Origin: DAITBA01 sp036824005
GTDB lineage: Bacteria; Pseudomonadota; Gammaproteobacteria; Burkholderiales; Rhodocyclaceae
Assembly (NCBI GenBank): GCA_036824005.1
Contig: DAITBA010000002.1
Location: forward strand, 124,001 to 188,000
Direction of reading: 5' to 3'
Length of the DNA: 64,000 bases
The position numbers and the translations under genes are program-made. Shown here piece by piece: positions 8,626 to 19,451 of this stretch; the stretch's first letter is position 1; each line of letters opens with the position of its first letter. The notes beneath the pieces were generated by a model. The model was given only the letters and a program-made list of their open reading frames with translations. It made no database searches and was not told the DNA's origin.

Positions 8626-9882
8626 ATGCTGATCGAAGTAAAGGTTCCCCAACTGTCTGAATCGGTCGCCGAGGCTACCTTGGTGACCTGGCGCAAGAAG
8701 GAGGGCGAGGCCGTTGCGCGCGACGAAAATCTTATCGACATCGAAACCGATAAGGTAGTGCTGGAGCTACCCGCGCCCGATGCCGGCGTGCTCGTGAAAA
8801 TACTCAAGGGCGACGGCGGCACCGTGGTGAGCGGCGAAGTGATCGCGCAGATCGACACCCAGGCCAAGGCCGTAGCGGGCGCGCCTGCCGCCCCGGCCAA
8901 GAGCGCGCCCGCTGCAACGGCAGCCCCGGCGGCCTCCGTGGCCATGCCGTCGGCACGCAAGATCCTGGACGAGAAGGGTGTCGATGTCAGCGTCGTGCAG
9001 GGCACGGGCCGTGGCGGACGCGTCACCAAGGCGGACGCCCTGCAGGCCGTCCGGCCAGCCGGCGCGGCACCCGCGCCGAGCGCAGCGCCGGCATTCCCAG
9101 CCGCGGCGCCCGCGCCGACGCCGGCACCGCGTCTCCCCTTGGCTCAGCCCAGCGCCGTCGATCTCGGTGCTGTGCTCGGCGACCGGCCGGAACAGCGCGT
9201 GCCCATGTCCCGGCTGCGGGCGCGCATCGCCGAGCGCCTGCTGCAGTCGCAGCACAATGCCGCTATTCTGACCACGTTCAACGAAGTGAACATGGCGCCG
9301 GTGATGGAAATGCGCAAGAAGTACCAGGACCGCTTCGAGAAGGAACACGGCGTGCGTCTGGGCTTCATGTCATTCTTCGTCAAGGCGGCCGTGGCGGCCC
9401 TGAAGAAATTCCCCGTTCTCAACGCTTCAGTGGATGGCAATGACATTGTCTATCACGGTTACTTCGACATCGGCATCGCCGTGGGCAGTCCGCGCGGACT
9501 CGTGGTGCCCATCCTGCGCGATGCCGACCAGTTGTCGCTGGCGGACATCGAAAAGAAGATCGCCGAGTTCGGCAACAAGGCAAAGGACGGCAAGCTCACC
9601 ATCGAGGAGTTGACAGGTGGCACCTTCTCCATCTCCAACGGCGGCGTGTTCGGTTCCATGCTTTCCACGCCCATCATCAACCCGCCCCAGTCGGCCATTC
9701 TCGGCATCCACGCGACCAAGGATCGGCCGGTGGTGGAGAGTGGCCAGATCGTCATTCGCCCGATCAATTATCTCGCCATGTCTTACGATCACCGCATCAT
9801 CGACGGGCGAGAAGCCGTGCTGGGCCTGGTGACCATGAAAGAGGCGCTCGAAGACCCGGCACGCCTGTTACTGGACGTGTAA
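8626..9882 (+). CDS. odhB: Dihydrolipoyl succinyltransferase (E2 of 2-oxoglutarate dehydrogenase)
   Basis: A 418-residue E2 core subunit. It has a single N-terminal lipoyl domain with the lipoyl-lysine in DIETDKVVLE (Lys43), an Ala/Pro-rich linker, an E3/E1-binding domain (SARKILDEKGVDV..GTGRGGRVTKAD, about 107-140), a second Ala/Pro linker and the acyltransferase domain. The latter ends in YDHRIIDGREAVLGL with catalytic His389 and Asp393. AAGGAG lies nine bases before the ATG. The gene follows odhA by 24 bp. Confidence 0.96.
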   Translation: MLIEVKVPQLSESVAEATLVTWRKKEGEAVARDENLIDIETDKVVLELPAPDAGVLVKILKGDGGTVVSGEVIAQIDTQAKAVAGAPAAPAKSAPAATAAPAASVAMPSARKILDEKGVDVSVVQGTGRGGRVTKADALQAVRPAGAAPAPSAAPAFPAAAPAPTPAPRLPLAQPSAVDLGAVLGDRPEQRVPMSRLRARIAERLLQSQHNAAILTTFNEVNMAPVMEMRKKYQDRFEKEHGVRLGFMSFFVKAAVAALKKFPVLNASVDGNDIVYHGYFDIGIAVGSPRGLVVPILRDADQLSLADIEKKIAEFGNKAKDGKLTIEELTGGTFSISNGGVFGSMLSTPIINPPQSAILGIHATKDRPVVESGQIVIRPINYLAMSYDHRIIDGREAVLGLVTMKEALEDPARLLLDV

Positions 9883-9888
9883 CTATCG

Positions 9889-9972
9889 CCACTGAGGCAC
9901 AGAGACACAGAGGCGAACACAGAGAATTTCCATCCTCTGTGGTGAACTCTGTGCCTCTGTGTCTCTGTGGTT
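9889..9972. repeat. Dispersed palindromic repeat, family A copy 1
   Basis: An imperfect long inverted repeat built from CACAGAGACACAGAGG on the left arm and CCTCTGTGTCTCTGTG on the right. It fills the gap between odhB and lpdA and ends 17 bp before the lpdA ATG. The same architecture recurs at 25890-25978, 41832-41971 and, in a diverged form, 46838-46907. Confidence 0.85.
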
Positions 9973-9989
9973 AACACAAAGGAAGAACA

Positions 9990-11417
9990 ATGGCGAAGAA
10001 GTTTGATGTGGTTGTCATCGGCGCCGGGCCGGGCGGTTACGTAGCTGCCATACGCGCGGCGCAGCTCGGGCTCAATACGGCATGCATAGAATCCGAATCC
10101 TACGCCGACCCGAAAGGCGACGTGCGGCTGGGCGGCACGTGCCTGAACGTCGGCTGCATTCCGTCCAAGGCGCTGTTGCAGTCGTCGGAGCTGTACGACG
10201 AGGCCAACCACGCCTTTGTCATGCACGGCATCGGCTTCGAGGAGATCCGCATAGACCTGACGACGATGATGCGGCGCAAGGACAACATCGTCGGCCAACT
10301 CACGCAAGGCATAAAGAGTTTGTTCAAGAAGAACAAGGTGACGCTCATTCCCGGACGCGGGCGCTTCGTCGGCGCCGGCGCGGAAGGCAGGTGGGAAATC
10401 GGCGTCGGGCAGGAGGTAATTGAGGCCACCAACGTCATCATCGCCACCGGCTCCACGCCGCGCCAGCTTCCGGGCATTGCGGTGGACAACAAGATCATCT
10501 GCGATAACGTCGGCGCTCTGTCCTTCGACAGCGTGCCCAAGCGCCTCGGAGTGATCGGCGCCGGCGTGATCGGGCTCGAACTGGGTAGCGTGTGGAAGCG
10601 TCTCGGATCGGACGTAACGATCCTGGAAGCGCTGCCGGATTTCCTCGCTGCGGCGGATCAGGCGGTGGCCAAGGAGGCGTGGAAGATTTTCACCCAGAAG
10701 CAGGGGTTGAATATCCAGCTTGGCGCCAACATCACCAAAGTGACGCAGGGCAAGAAGGGCGTCGTCGTCGAGTACGAAGCGGGCGATGCCGACGGCAGGT
10801 TGGAGTGCGATCGGCTGATCGTCTCCGTCGGCCGCGTGCCGACCACCGACGGCCTCGATCCGCAGGCCGTGGGACTCAAGCTCGACGAGCGAGGCTTCGT
10901 CGAGGTGGACGGCCATTGTCGCACGAATCTCGCCAATGTCTGGGCGGTGGGCGACGTGGTGCGCGGTCCGATGCTGGCGCACAAGGGCATGGACGAGGGC
11001 ATCATGGTCGCGGAGATGATCGCCGGCCAATCCGGCCATATCAATTACGACGCCATACCCTGGGTCATGTACACCTACCCGGAGATTGCCTGGGTCGGCA
11101 AGACAGAGCAGCAGCTCAAGGCCGAGGGCGTGCAATTCCGCACCGGACAGATCCCCTTCGCCGCCAACGGGCGCGCGCTAGGTCAGGGCGACACCACCGG
11201 CTTCATCAAGATGATCGCCCATGCCCAGACGGATCGCATCCTCGGCGTCCATGCCATCGGCAACAATGCGTCCGAGCTGATCGCCGAAGCGGTCGTGGCG
11301 ATGGAATTCGGTGCTGCGTCGGAAGACATCGCCCGCATCTGCCACGCCCACCCGACGCTGTCTGAGGTCATGCACGAGGCAGCGCTGGCAGTGGACAAAC
11401 GGCCACTTCATTTCTAG
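9990..11417 (+). CDS. lpdA: Dihydrolipoyl dehydrogenase (E3)
   Basis: A 475-residue flavoprotein that reoxidises the lipoyl groups of the E2 encoded just upstream. GAGPGGYVAAIRAAQLG (11-27) binds FAD. GGTCLNVGCIPSK (48-60) holds the redox-active Cys51/Cys56 pair. GAGVIGLELGSVW is the NAD-binding Rossmann motif, and HAHPTLSEV near the C-terminus carries the catalytic His. Its position after odhAB argues for service in the 2-oxoglutarate complex. AAGGAAGAACA precedes the ATG, directly after the repeat. Confidence 0.96.
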   Translation: MAKKFDVVVIGAGPGGYVAAIRAAQLGLNTACIESESYADPKGDVRLGGTCLNVGCIPSKALLQSSELYDEANHAFVMHGIGFEEIRIDLTTMMRRKDNIVGQLTQGIKSLFKKNKVTLIPGRGRFVGAGAEGRWEIGVGQEVIEATNVIIATGSTPRQLPGIAVDNKIICDNVGALSFDSVPKRLGVIGAGVIGLELGSVWKRLGSDVTILEALPDFLAAADQAVAKEAWKIFTQKQGLNIQLGANITKVTQGKKGVVVEYEAGDADGRLECDRLIVSVGRVPTTDGLDPQAVGLKLDERGFVEVDGHCRTNLANVWAVGDVVRGPMLAHKGMDEGIMVAEMIAGQSGHINYDAIPWVMYTYPEIAWVGKTEQQLKAEGVQFRTGQIPFAANGRALGQGDTTGFIKMIAHAQTDRILGVHAIGNNASELIAEAVVAMEFGAASEDIARICHAHPTLSEVMHEAALAVDKRPLHF

Positions 11418-11508
11418 CAAGGAGCTGGGGGTGAGGAGCGGGGCGTAGAGCACGAGCGTCGCCACTGCTGCTGTCACGGTCCCATCGCCCCGCACTGCGC
11501 GCCTTACC

Positions 11509-12663
11509 GTGCCCCCTCGGACCCACAAGGCTTCCCGCGGCGGCGTGCTCGATGCCGCTGAGGCGCTCATGCGCAAGCGCGGCATGGAGGCCGACGAGCC
11601 GCAGCGCGCGGCGATTCTAAGGCTACAGAAGTTCTACGAGGAGCTCATGGGCTTCGCGGCGGCCCGGCGCACGCGGCTGCGCAAATTGCTCGTGCACCCG
11701 CCGTTGCCGAGAGGCGTGTACCTTTGGGGCGGCGTGGGGCGCGGCAAGAGCTTTCTCATGGACTGCTTTTACGAGACCCTGCCCTACAAGCGTAAGCGGC
11801 GGGTGCATTTCCACGCCTTCATGCGGGAAGTGCATGAGAACCTGAAGCGGCTCAAGAACGAGGAGGATCCGCTTCGCAAGGTCGCCGGGCGCATCGCGCG
11901 CGAAACGCGGGTCATGTGCTTGGACGAGTTTCACGTCTCGGACATCGCCGATGCCATGATCCTCTATCGGCTGTTCGGCGCCCTGTTCGAGCACGGCGTC
12001 ATATTTTTCATTACGTCCAACTACCCGCCCGAAGGACTCTATCCCAACGGCCTGCAGCGCACCAACTTCCTTCCGGCCATCGACATGCTCAAGAAGGAGC
12101 TCGACGTCATAGAGGTCGATGCCGGTGTCGACTACCGCTTGCGGGCGCTGCAGAAGATGAAGGTCTATCACGTTCCCGCCGACGAAGGCGCCGCGCGAAA
12201 GATGGCGCAGGATTTCGCCGCCATTGCCGGCGGCGAGGAACATCGCCGGGCCCTGGAGATCCTGGGTCGCGAGCTGGCCGTAGTGCGCCAGGCGCGCGGC
12301 GTGGTCTGGTTCGATTTCGCCACACTGTGCGGCGGACCGCGCTCGCAGAACGATTACCTGGAGATCGCCAACCGCTTCCACACCGTCTTCCTGTCCGGGG
12401 TGCCGGCGATGGGCGTCGCACAGGCTTCCGAAGCGCGGCGTTTCACCTGGCTGGTGGACGTTCTCTACGATCACCGCGTCAAGTTGATTGTCACCGCCGA
12501 TGTCGAGGCCGACCAACTGTACCAGCAGGGCCCGAATGCCCATGAATTCCCGCGCACGGTCAGCCGGCTGATCGAAATGCGCGGGCAAGAATATCTCGCG
12601 CTGGCCCATCGCTGCGATGTAGAAACGGCGCAGGCGGCCGAGCCGACGAGTAGGGTCGGGTGA
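11509..12663 (+). CDS. zapE: ZapE/AFG1-family ATPase
   Basis: AFG1-like P-loop ATPase; the E. coli relative ZapE acts at the division ring, and the mitochondrial relative is a membrane-protein quality factor. Walker A is GGVGRGKS (74-81) and Walker B is VMCLDEFHV (135-143). HAFMREVH and FITSNYPPEGLY are family motifs. The GTG start at 11509 gives 384 residues; an ATG at 11569 is also possible and would still keep the whole ATPase core. The last five residues and the stop are written by a repeat (12650-12680). Placement after lpdA is common in betaproteobacteria. Confidence 0.9.
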   Translation: MPPRTHKASRGGVLDAAEALMRKRGMEADEPQRAAILRLQKFYEELMGFAAARRTRLRKLLVHPPLPRGVYLWGGVGRGKSFLMDCFYETLPYKRKRRVHFHAFMREVHENLKRLKNEEDPLRKVAGRIARETRVMCLDEFHVSDIADAMILYRLFGALFEHGVIFFITSNYPPEGLYPNGLQRTNFLPAIDMLKKELDVIEVDAGVDYRLRALQKMKVYHVPADEGAARKMAQDFAAIAGGEEHRRALEILGRELAVVRQARGVVWFDFATLCGGPRSQNDYLEIANRFHTVFLSGVPAMGVAQASEARRFTWLVDVLYDHRVKLIVTADVEADQLYQQGPNAHEFPRTVSRLIEMRGQEYLALAHRCDVETAQAAEPTSRVG

Positions 12664-12680
12664 GCGCAGCGAACCCCACC
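12650..12680. repeat. Palindromic repeat overlapping the zapE stop codon, family E
   Basis: A GTAGGGTCGGGTGAGCGCAG arm runs into CGAACCCCACC, resembling the widespread GTAGGGTGGGTT...AACCCACC environmental repeat. It supplies the final codons (T-S-R-V-G) and the TGA of zapE. I see one copy in the window. Confidence 0.55.
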
Positions 12681-12780
12681 GATCGTTGCCTCGCGCCGGC
12701 TAAAATTGCACCGGCAGCGGCTTGCCATTCCTCCGCGGACGGCCGATCATAGGCGCAGCCAAATCCGCCGGAATAGCGCC

Positions 12781-13629
12781 ATGAAACGTCTTGTCGCCAG
12801 CGCGCTCCTGTGCCTGTGCCTCACGGCGTATGCCCAGCAGCTCGAAGTCATCCGCCTCAAGCACAAGACCGCCGATCAGGTCATGCCGGTGCTCCGGCCC
12901 CTGGTGGAGACCGGCGGCGCCCTCACCGGGCAGGGCAACGCCCTGTTCCTGCGTGCCTCGGCCAACAATCGCGCCCAGATCAGGCAGGCGCTGGCGGCGA
13001 TCGACGTGCCGCTGCGCCGGCTCCTGATTACCGTCAAGCAGGACAACGACCGCAGCAGCGAAACGAGCGGGACGGAAATCTCCGGCAGCATCGGCACCGG
13101 CGGCGTGCGCATCACCAAGCCCGGTGGCGCCGATGCGCGCGGCGGCAGCGTGGAGATCCGCCGCGGCGACGATGTCCTGCGTGGCCGCAGCTACAGCACC
13201 CGCGGCACGGCGGCAGACCGCGTGTCGCAGGAGGTCCAGACCGTCGAGGGCGGCCAGGCGTTCATCCAGGTGGGATATTCCTTCCCGGTGCCTCTGCGCA
13301 GCGTCGTCCTCGGCACCCACGGCGCCATCGTTTCCGAATCCGTCGTCTATCGCGACCTCGGTACCGGCTTCTATGCCCGGCCCATGGTCGCGGGCGATGC
13401 CGTCACCATCGAAGTCAGTCCCCAGCAGGAGTCGCTCTCCGCTACCCAGGAGGGCGCGGTGCGCTCTTCGCGCCTTTCCACCACCGTCTCCGGCCGCCTC
13501 GGCGAGTGGATCGAGCTAGGCGGCACCAACCAGGACACCGAGCGCGAGCGCTCCGGCACCCTGTCCTACTCCACCCGCGGCAGCTTGGAGCAGCGCCGCG
13601 TGCTGCTCCGGGTCGAGGAACTGCGCTGA
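12781..13629 (+). CDS. Orphan secretin N-domain (NolW-like) protein, exported
   Basis: A 282-residue protein with a short Sec-type signal peptide (MKRLVASALLCLCLTAYA, cleavage near residue 18). A region of about 70 residues follows (LEVIRLKHKTADQVMPVLRPLV...LRASANNRAQIRQALAAIDV) that has the KH-like fold signature of secretin N1/NolW short domains. The remainder is Gly/Ser/Arg-rich and then beta-rich, with no secretin pore domain. No type II/III secretion or pilus genes are nearby, so it is an orphan. The ATG at 12781 is chosen because it begins the signal peptide. Role unknown. Confidence 0.75.
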   Translation: MKRLVASALLCLCLTAYAQQLEVIRLKHKTADQVMPVLRPLVETGGALTGQGNALFLRASANNRAQIRQALAAIDVPLRRLLITVKQDNDRSSETSGTEISGSIGTGGVRITKPGGADARGGSVEIRRGDDVLRGRSYSTRGTAADRVSQEVQTVEGGQAFIQVGYSFPVPLRSVVLGTHGAIVSESVVYRDLGTGFYARPMVAGDAVTIEVSPQQESLSATQEGAVRSSRLSTTVSGRLGEWIELGGTNQDTERERSGTLSYSTRGSLEQRRVLLRVEELR

Positions 13630-13856
13630 CGCGCTTCAAGGCGGTCCTCCTACGACCTGCGTCCGCCCGCTTCCTACAACTTTCGTATTGAACCTTTATT
13701 GCCGCGGCGCCGACTTACCGGCAAGGCGCGCGTTTTCCCTCGCGTGCACGGGCAGATCGGCGTCGCAGTCCAGGTTCCGGTGCCGGCGCGACAGTTGCGC
13801 GGCTTAGTGACTGGGCATACGTGCCGATATATTACTCAACGGAGGCAATGCCTCAA

Positions 13857-14081
13857 ATGCTATCGGAGACCATCATGTTGAGGACACATCACTGCGACGA
13901 CGGCGCGCGAATCCGCATCCATCTGACCCGACCCCTCGAGCCGGGCGAGGGTCTGCCGGAGCTACCTGGGCTGTTTGAGCAGGTCATGGCTTGCGGCGAG
14001 GAAATGGCGCGTCTGTGGCTGGAAGACCTGGTCGATGACATCGAGGTATCTGAACTCGATATTGGCGAGGTGCTGGTCTAG
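13857..14081 (+). CDS. Small acidic hypothetical protein
   Basis: About 74 residues, strongly acidic toward the C-terminus (LWLEDLVDDIEVSELDIGEVL). I do not recognise the family and see no signal peptide or membrane segment. GGAGG at 13841-13845 supports the ATG at 13857; ATGs at 13848 and 13875 are alternatives. It stands between the secretin-like gene and the convergent parC, preceded by a 227-bp gap in which I see nothing definite. Confidence 0.5.
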   Translation: MLSETIMLRTHHCDDGARIRIHLTRPLEPGEGLPELPGLFEQVMACGEEMARLWLEDLVDDIEVSELDIGEVLV

Positions 14082-14151
14082 ATCCCAATGCCGCGGCGCC
14101 GGCGCGTGCCCGCCGGTGCCGCGGAGGCACCGCCGCCCCTTCGCGTTGACG

Positions 14152-16479
14152 TCAGTGCAGACCGCTCGGCTTCAGCTTCTCCGGCAACAGACATCCCTTG
14201 CGGGCCCGGTGCAATCGATATTTTTCCAGCTCGCGGCCCTTGACTTCGATCTGCTTCGTCTTGCCACCGCGTCCAGTGCCTTGGACCTTCACGGCGCTGC
14301 CGCCGGTGGCGGCCACCGCCACGAGTGACTCCTTGTCGTCCAGCCCCATAAGGATGACGCCGCGTCCGCCCGATTGAACCTTTACTTCGTCGAGCGCGAA
14401 CAGTAGCAGCCGTGCGCCTTCCGATACGCAGGCAATTTGCGTCGCGTCTTCCACCACCTTTGCCGGCGCCAGTACGCGTTCGCCGGTCTCCAGGCTCATG
14501 AACGTCTTCCCCGCCTTCTGGCGCGTCATCAGATCGCCGACTTTGGCGATGAAGCCGTAGCCGCCCGAGTTGGCGAAGAGATACGACGCCTCGGGCAGGT
14601 CGGTGATGGCGGCGGCGAGCTTGGCACCATCCTGGAAGTCCACCATGGTGGCGATTGGCGCGCCGTCGCCGCGCCCGCCCGGCAGATCGGATACGCGCAC
14701 GGAATAGGCGCGGCCCTTGCTGTCCACGATCACCAGCGGCCAGGTGGTGCGCGCCTCCTCGACCAGCATCGGAAAATCGCCCGTCTTGTAGGTGATGGTG
14801 TTGGGGTCGATGCCGTGTCCCTGGCGAGCACGCACCCAGCCGTTGCGAGAAAGGATGACGGTCACCGGTTCGTCGGGGGCGGCGATCTCCGCGGCGGCGG
14901 GCGCTACTGCCTCGATCAGCGTGCGTCGGGGGTCGCCGAACTTCTTGGCGTCCTCGCCGATTTCCTTGACGATCAGCCTGGTCATTGCTTTGCGCTCGTC
15001 GAGCAGGGTCTGCAGCTCGCCGCGCTCGGTGCGCAGCTCGCCCAGTTCCTTGTCGATGCGGATGCCTTCCAGCCGCGCCAACTGGCGCAGCCGGATTTCC
15101 AGGATGTCCTCGGCCTGGACATCGGTCAGTCCGAAGCGCGCCATCAGGTCGCGTTTGGGTTCCTCGGCCTCGCGGATGACGCGGATCACCTCCTCGATGC
15201 GCAGGAAGACCAGCTTGCGGCCCTCCAGGATGTGCATGCGCCGGTCCACCTCTTCGAGCCGGTGCCGGGTGCGCCGCTCCACCGTGACATAGCGGAAGTC
15301 GATCCATTCGCGCACGATCTGCACCAGACCCTTCTGCTGTGGCCGGCCGTTGCGGCCGATCATGGTCAGATTGATCGGCACGCTGCATTCCAGGCTGGTG
15401 TGCGCCAGCAGTACGGCCATGAACTCGTCCGGGTCCTGGCGCGAGGAGCGCGGCTCCAGCACGATGCGCACCGGCTCCTTCTCGCTCGATTCGTCGCGCA
15501 CGGTCTCCAGCACGCCGAGCACCAGCGCCTTGAGGGTCTTCTGCTCCTGGGAGACGTCCTTCTTGCCGGCTTTCGGCTGCGGATTGGTGAGCGCCTCGAT
15601 CTCGGACAGAACATGGGCACAGGACACGCCGTGGGGCAGCTCGTGCACGATGATGCGCCACTGGCCGCGGGCCAGGTCTTCCTTTCTCCAGCGTGCGCGC
15701 ATGCGGATCGAGCCACGGCCATTTTCGTAGGCTTCGCGGATCGCGGAGGGCGCCGAGATGATCTGCCCGCCGCCGGGGAAGTCGGGCCCCGGCAGCACGG
15801 ATAGCACCTCTTCCAGGGTGGCCTCGGGTTTTCTGATCAGCAACTGCGCCGCGGCCGCCACCTCGCCCAGATTGTGTGGCGGAATCTCGGTGGCCATGCC
15901 GACGGCAATACCGGTGGCGCCGTTGAGCAGCACGAAGGGCAAGCGCGCCGGCAGCAGTTGCGGCTCCTTGAACGCCCCGTCGTAGTTGGGATTGAAATCC
16001 ACCGTGCCGCGGTCGATCTCCGCCAGCAGCAACTCGGCGATGGACGTGAGCCGTGCTTCCGTGTAGCGCATGGCCGCCGGGGAGTCGCCGTCACGGGAGC
16101 CGAAGTTGCCCTGGCCGTCCACCAGCGGATAGCGCAACGTGAACTCCTGTGCCATGCGCACCGCGGCGTCATAGACGCTGGCGTCTCCGTGGGGATGGTA
16201 CTTGCCGATGACATCGCCGACCACGCGCGCGCTTTTCACGTGCTTAGCGTTGGCGGCGAGCCGCATCTCATTCATGGCGAACAGGATGCGCCGCTGCACC
16301 GGTTTCAGTCCGTCCTCGACCTGCGGCAGCGCGCGGCCGCGCACCACGCTCATGGCATAGGCGAGATAGGCCCGCTCGGCGTACTGGTCGAGCGGCAGCG
16401 AATCGCCGGTGTCCTCGGGCGGCGCAGGCGGAGCAGGGGGCGCCGGCGGCACGTCGAAAAGGTCTGGGGTTTCGTTCAT
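14152..16479 (-). CDS. parC: DNA topoisomerase IV subunit A
   Basis: A 775-residue breakage-reunion subunit of the chromosome-decatenating type II topoisomerase. The catalytic Tyr139 lies in AAMRYTEARL. The quinolone-determining region reads HPHGDASVYDAAV (95-107), giving Ala and Asp at the positions of E. coli ParC Ser80 and Glu84. A Pro-rich N-terminal tail (11-22) and a short C-terminal beta-pinwheel region fit ParC rather than GyrA. It follows parE on the same strand, separated by a 95-bp gap that holds a repeat. Confidence 0.95.
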   Translation of the reverse strand: MNETPDLFDVPPAPPAPPAPPEDTGDSLPLDQYAERAYLAYAMSVVRGRALPQVEDGLKPVQRRILFAMNEMRLAANAKHVKSARVVGDVIGKYHPHGDASVYDAAVRMAQEFTLRYPLVDGQGNFGSRDGDSPAAMRYTEARLTSIAELLLAEIDRGTVDFNPNYDGAFKEPQLLPARLPFVLLNGATGIAVGMATEIPPHNLGEVAAAAQLLIRKPEATLEEVLSVLPGPDFPGGGQIISAPSAIREAYENGRGSIRMRARWRKEDLARGQWRIIVHELPHGVSCAHVLSEIEALTNPQPKAGKKDVSQEQKTLKALVLGVLETVRDESSEKEPVRIVLEPRSSRQDPDEFMAVLLAHTSLECSVPINLTMIGRNGRPQQKGLVQIVREWIDFRYVTVERRTRHRLEEVDRRMHILEGRKLVFLRIEEVIRVIREAEEPKRDLMARFGLTDVQAEDILEIRLRQLARLEGIRIDKELGELRTERGELQTLLDERKAMTRLIVKEIGEDAKKFGDPRRTLIEAVAPAAAEIAAPDEPVTVILSRNGWVRARQGHGIDPNTITYKTGDFPMLVEEARTTWPLVIVDSKGRAYSVRVSDLPGGRGDGAPIATMVDFQDGAKLAAAITDLPEASYLFANSGGYGFIAKVGDLMTRQKAGKTFMSLETGERVLAPAKVVEDATQIACVSEGARLLLFALDEVKVQSGGRGVILMGLDDKESLVAVAATGGSAVKVQGTGRGGKTKQIEVKGRELEKYRLHRARKGCLLPEKLKPSGLH

Positions 16480-16495
16480 GGGTTCACTGTTCGAT

Positions 16496-16560
16496 TTTCT
16501 CCCTCGCCCCCGGAATCGGTGGAGAGGGTTGGGGTGAGGGAGTCAGCAGGGGAGAGGGAG
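16496..16560. repeat. CTCCCTCGCCC / GGGTTGGGGTGAGGG repeat between parE and parC, family D
   Basis: This GC-skewed imperfect palindrome (TTCTCCCTCGCCC... GGAGAGGGTTGGGGTGAGGG) belongs to the environmental repeat type often translated as PSPxGRGAGGEG. A related copy lies inside hsdM at 60221-60258. It occupies most of the gap between parE and the parC start. Confidence 0.7.
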
Positions 16561-16574
16561 AACAGCATGGGCGC

Positions 16575-18548
<1,974 letters not shown>

Positions 18549-18673
18549 CGTGGAATGCCAACGCTGTCGATGGGCCGGCATTTTAATCCGGATTCCGGGG
18601 AGCGCCAGTCCTTTGTTGCTATCATTGCCCGCGGCAGTGCTGACTTCGACGAGCGATCGAGACGGTGGAATCA

Positions 18674-19447
18674 ATGCATTGGCTAAGATTTTTTCATCGA
18701 GACACCGCCGGCTTCGGCACGCTGGAAGGTGATACCATCAGCGTCTGTGAAGGCGACATGTTTGGCGGCAATCGAGCTACGGGTGAACGCTTGCCCGTCG
18801 ATGCCATCACCTGGCTGGTCCCGTGCCTGCCGTCCAAGTTCATCGGCCTGTGGAACAACTTCCATGCTTTGGCGCACAAGCAGGGATTGGCAATTCCGGT
18901 CGAGCCACTCTACTTCATCAAGGCGGCGAGTTCCTACTGCCCTCATCTCCAGCCCGTGCGGATGCCGAGGTCCTATAGCGGCCGTGTCGTCTATGAAGGC
19001 GAACTGGGCGTGGCAATCGGCAGGCGCTGCCGCAACGTCGACGAGTCCCAGGCGGCCGAGTGCATCTTCGGTTATACCTGCGTCAACGACGTGACGGCGC
19101 TCGACATCGTCGGCCGCGACCCGAGCTTTCCCCAATGGACGCGCGCCAAGAGCTTCGATACCTTCGGCGCCTTCGGGCCGGTTATCGCCACGGGCATCGA
19201 TCCGCTCGGTCTGACCGTGCGCACGCTGGTGAACGGCCGCGAGCGGCAGAATTATCCGGTGAGCGATATGATCTTCAAGCCGGCGCGCATCGTCAGCGAC
19301 TTGTCTCGTGACATGACCCTCGAACCGGGAGACGTCATCACTTGCGGCACTTCGCTCGGCGTGCTGCCGATGAAGCCGGGGACGGTGGTCGAGGTTGCGA
19401 TCGAAGGTATCGGGACGCTGCGCAACGAATACAAGGACGGAGACTGA
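18674..19447 (+). CDS. Fumarylacetoacetate hydrolase (FAH) family protein
   Basis: About 257 residues with the FAH fold core: YEGELGVAIGRR carries the E-x-E metal ligands, and ..GYTCVNDVTALD, AKSFDTFGAFGPVI and ITCGTSLGVLPMKPGTVVEV are standard segments. Members are metal-dependent C-C hydrolases, decarboxylases or isomerases acting on beta-diketo or acylpyruvate compounds. The substrate cannot be told from sequence. I chose the ATG at 18674 with GGTGGA upstream; a GTG at 18665 is possible. The PanE-like gene starts four bases after the stop, so the two are probably co-expressed. Confidence 0.88.
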   Translation: MHWLRFFHRDTAGFGTLEGDTISVCEGDMFGGNRATGERLPVDAITWLVPCLPSKFIGLWNNFHALAHKQGLAIPVEPLYFIKAASSYCPHLQPVRMPRSYSGRVVYEGELGVAIGRRCRNVDESQAAECIFGYTCVNDVTALDIVGRDPSFPQWTRAKSFDTFGAFGPVIATGIDPLGLTVRTLVNGRERQNYPVSDMIFKPARIVSDLSRDMTLEPGDVITCGTSLGVLPMKPGTVVEVAIEGIGTLRNEYKDGD

Positions 19448-19451
19448 GCGG

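Noticed and set aside
6832..8652. Open frame of 606 codons antisense to odhA
   Set aside because: It mirrors the third-codon-position GC bias of odhA and has no recognisable domain.
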